From assembly GCA_021803885.1 (NCBI GenBank), contig JAJZKY010000419.1, positions 1 through 5,118 of the forward strand: a stretch of DNA of 5,118 nt, read 5' to 3'. This document shows, one piece after another, positions 4,298 to 5,118 of this stretch. Origin of the DNA: Planctomycetota bacterium. GTDB taxonomy: Bacteria; Planctomycetota; Phycisphaerae; WQYP01; JAJZKY01. A program made the translations under genes and the position numbers. Position 1 is the first letter of the stretch. The number at the start of each line of letters is the position of its first letter. The notes beneath the pieces were generated by a model that worked only from the letters and a program-made list of their open reading frames with translations, ran no database searches and was not told the origin of the DNA.

Positions 4298-5118
4298 GGG
4301 GACATGGCACCACAAGTGCTTTGGGATGATGAGGAGCCATTCAGCAAATTCCATCAGGGACAGAGGCGTATGCCTCATCAAAAGTCCGGATGTATGGCTG
4401 CAATCGTACCTTCTCGATATCGTGAAATGAGGGCTTGGCAAACAGGGGGCGACCATGTATGTCCCCAGCCACGGGAACTTGTTCACGGTATTGGCCCCGG
4501 TGGTATGGACAAGCCCCGAGAGCACGATGGTCTGGCCGCTCTTCACATTCACCACCGCGCTTGTCTTGCGTGTAAGGAACGCCGGATAGCCGTTCACCGT
4601 GAGCGCCGGATTGATCTGGCTGATCGAGGTCTGAATAGCGGCCAGGATATGGCGGCGGATATCGACCACCGGCTTGATCGCCAACTTCACGCCATAGGAC
4701 TTATAGGTGACCGAGGTCTGACCAAGGCCGCTCGCCACCGGGATCGGCACCTCGCCGCCGGCAAGGAAGGAGGCGGTCTTCCCACTTCTTGTGACAAGCC
4801 GGGGGTGGGCCAGAATGTAGGCCTCGCCGTTTTGGACGGCGAGATTGATCTGGGAGGAGAGGGCCGTCACGAGGCCCGCATAGGGGCTGAAGGGGGCCGC
4901 AAGCGGCAGGCCCGCGATCGCCCCTTGAGGGCCATTCAAGGCATCAGCGGCGACCCCGCCTTGGGTCACGTCCCCCAGGCGATAGAGGCCATTGGTCGCC
5001 CAGTCATTGACCACCCCCACGGCCGGGCCGGCGATCCCGGTCTGCCAATTGATTCCGATATTGTCCAAGGCGGTCTTGGCGAAGTCCACAACCCGCACAT
5101 CAAGCATGACAGTCGATG
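4292..5118 (-). CDS. Secretin of a pilus or type II/III secretion system, 5' end outside window, 3' end broken
   Basis: Secretins form the multimeric outer-membrane ring through which pili or secreted proteins pass. The first visible in-frame residues are STVMLDVRVVDFAKTALDNIGINW, the conserved block before the secretin domain of CpaC/RcpA/PilN-type proteins. The ATG at 5107 is therefore internal and the gene begins beyond the window. The core follows: LAVQNGEAYILAHPRLVTRSGKTASFLAGGEVPIPVA, then YGVKLAIKPVV, then TSAVVNVKSGQTIVLSGLV, ending NKFPWLG at about 4463. Intact relatives continue DIPxLGxLF...LVIFVTP. Here the frame instead gives ~56 unrelated residues to a stop at 4294-4292. Loss of the final strands and lip region would probably abolish assembly. 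Restoring one G in the GGGG after CTG would give GDI, so a single-base frameshift is one explanation; DNA replacement is another. The exact secretin class is uncertain. Confidence 0.78.
   Translation of the reverse strand, partial: STVMLDVRVVDFAKTALDNIGINWQTGIAGPAVGVVNDWATNGLYRLGDVTQGGVAADALNGPQGAIAGLPLAAPFSPYAGLVTALSSQINLAVQNGEAYILAHPRLVTRSGKTASFLAGGEVPIPVASGLGQTSVTYKSYGVKLAIKPVVDIRRHILAAIQTSISQINPALTVNGYPAFLTRKTSAVVNVKSGQTIVLSGLVHTTGANTVNKFPWLGTYMVAPCLPSPHFTISRRYDCSHTSGLLMRHTPLSLMEFAEWLLIIPKHLWCHVPA
4298..4466. repeat. 169-bp segment bounded by inverted GGGGACAT, origin unknown
   Basis: GGGGACAT at 4298-4305 and its exact reverse complement ATGTCCCC at 4459-4466 bound a segment whose right edge coincides with the end of secretin homology. 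This could be the end pair of a small non-autonomous element or IS remnant. However, the right copy may simply be native secretin codons for LGDI with one G missing. The arms share only 8 bp and no flanking duplication is evident. Confidence 0.25.

Noticed and set aside
3877..4347. Minus-strand frame of 156 codons over the tnpA gene
   Set aside because: It is antisense to tnpA, runs into the IS end and has no family resemblance.
1..5118. tRNA, rRNA, CRISPR or riboswitch
   Set aside because: No cloverleaf, regularly spaced repeats or recognisable aptamer core was seen on reading both strands; a covariance search was not possible.

Overview
The window looks like accessory, mobile-element-rich DNA from a GC-rich proteobacterium. 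An arsA tail followed by a CBS-domain gene, together with an IS4/IS50-type element, an IS66 remnant and a pilus-type secretin, would suit an acidophile of arsenic-rich settings (Acidithiobacillus or Acidiferrobacter-like). The taxon is inference and cannot be fixed from this sequence.

Layout, left to right. (1) Positions 1-161 hold the last ~52 codons of an ArsA arsenite-pump ATPase. A 292-bp gap with no convincing gene follows, then a 153-aa tandem-CBS protein (454-915). (2) At 951-988 lies a 38-bp sequence with the form of a Tn3-family terminal inverted repeat (GGGG...TTAAG). If real, it puts a transposon boundary just after the CBS gene, with the transposon interior to the right. (3) On the minus strand, 2132 down to 1114 is a two-gene operon with an ATGA overlap: a 99-aa antitoxin-position protein and a 240-aa AbiEii-family nucleotidyltransferase toxin. 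A TATAAT box lies upstream at 2172-2177. (4) A complete 1583-bp IS4-family (IS50/Tn5-like) insertion sequence occupies 2333-3915, with 20-bp imperfect terminal repeats, an intact 488-aa DDE transposase and a perfect 9-bp target duplication. (5) That element sits in the leader of an IS66-family element: a GTAAGCG-type end at 2316 and the tnpA gene at 3991-4281 become 83 bp apart once the insert and one target copy are removed. tnpA loses family resemblance after about residue 71, and tnpB and tnpC are absent. (6) On the minus strand from 5118 is the C-terminal half of a pilus/type II-III secretion secretin. It is open at the window edge, and its homology stops at the motif WLG near 4463, so the final ~30 residues of the secretin fold are lost or out of frame.

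The main story is layered insertion: a toxin-antitoxin pair beside a putative Tn3-type end, then IS66 debris cut by a younger, intact IS50-like element, then a broken secretin. Only the toxin pair and the arsenic-linked genes look like functional cargo. I found no tRNA, rRNA, CRISPR array or recognisable riboswitch.
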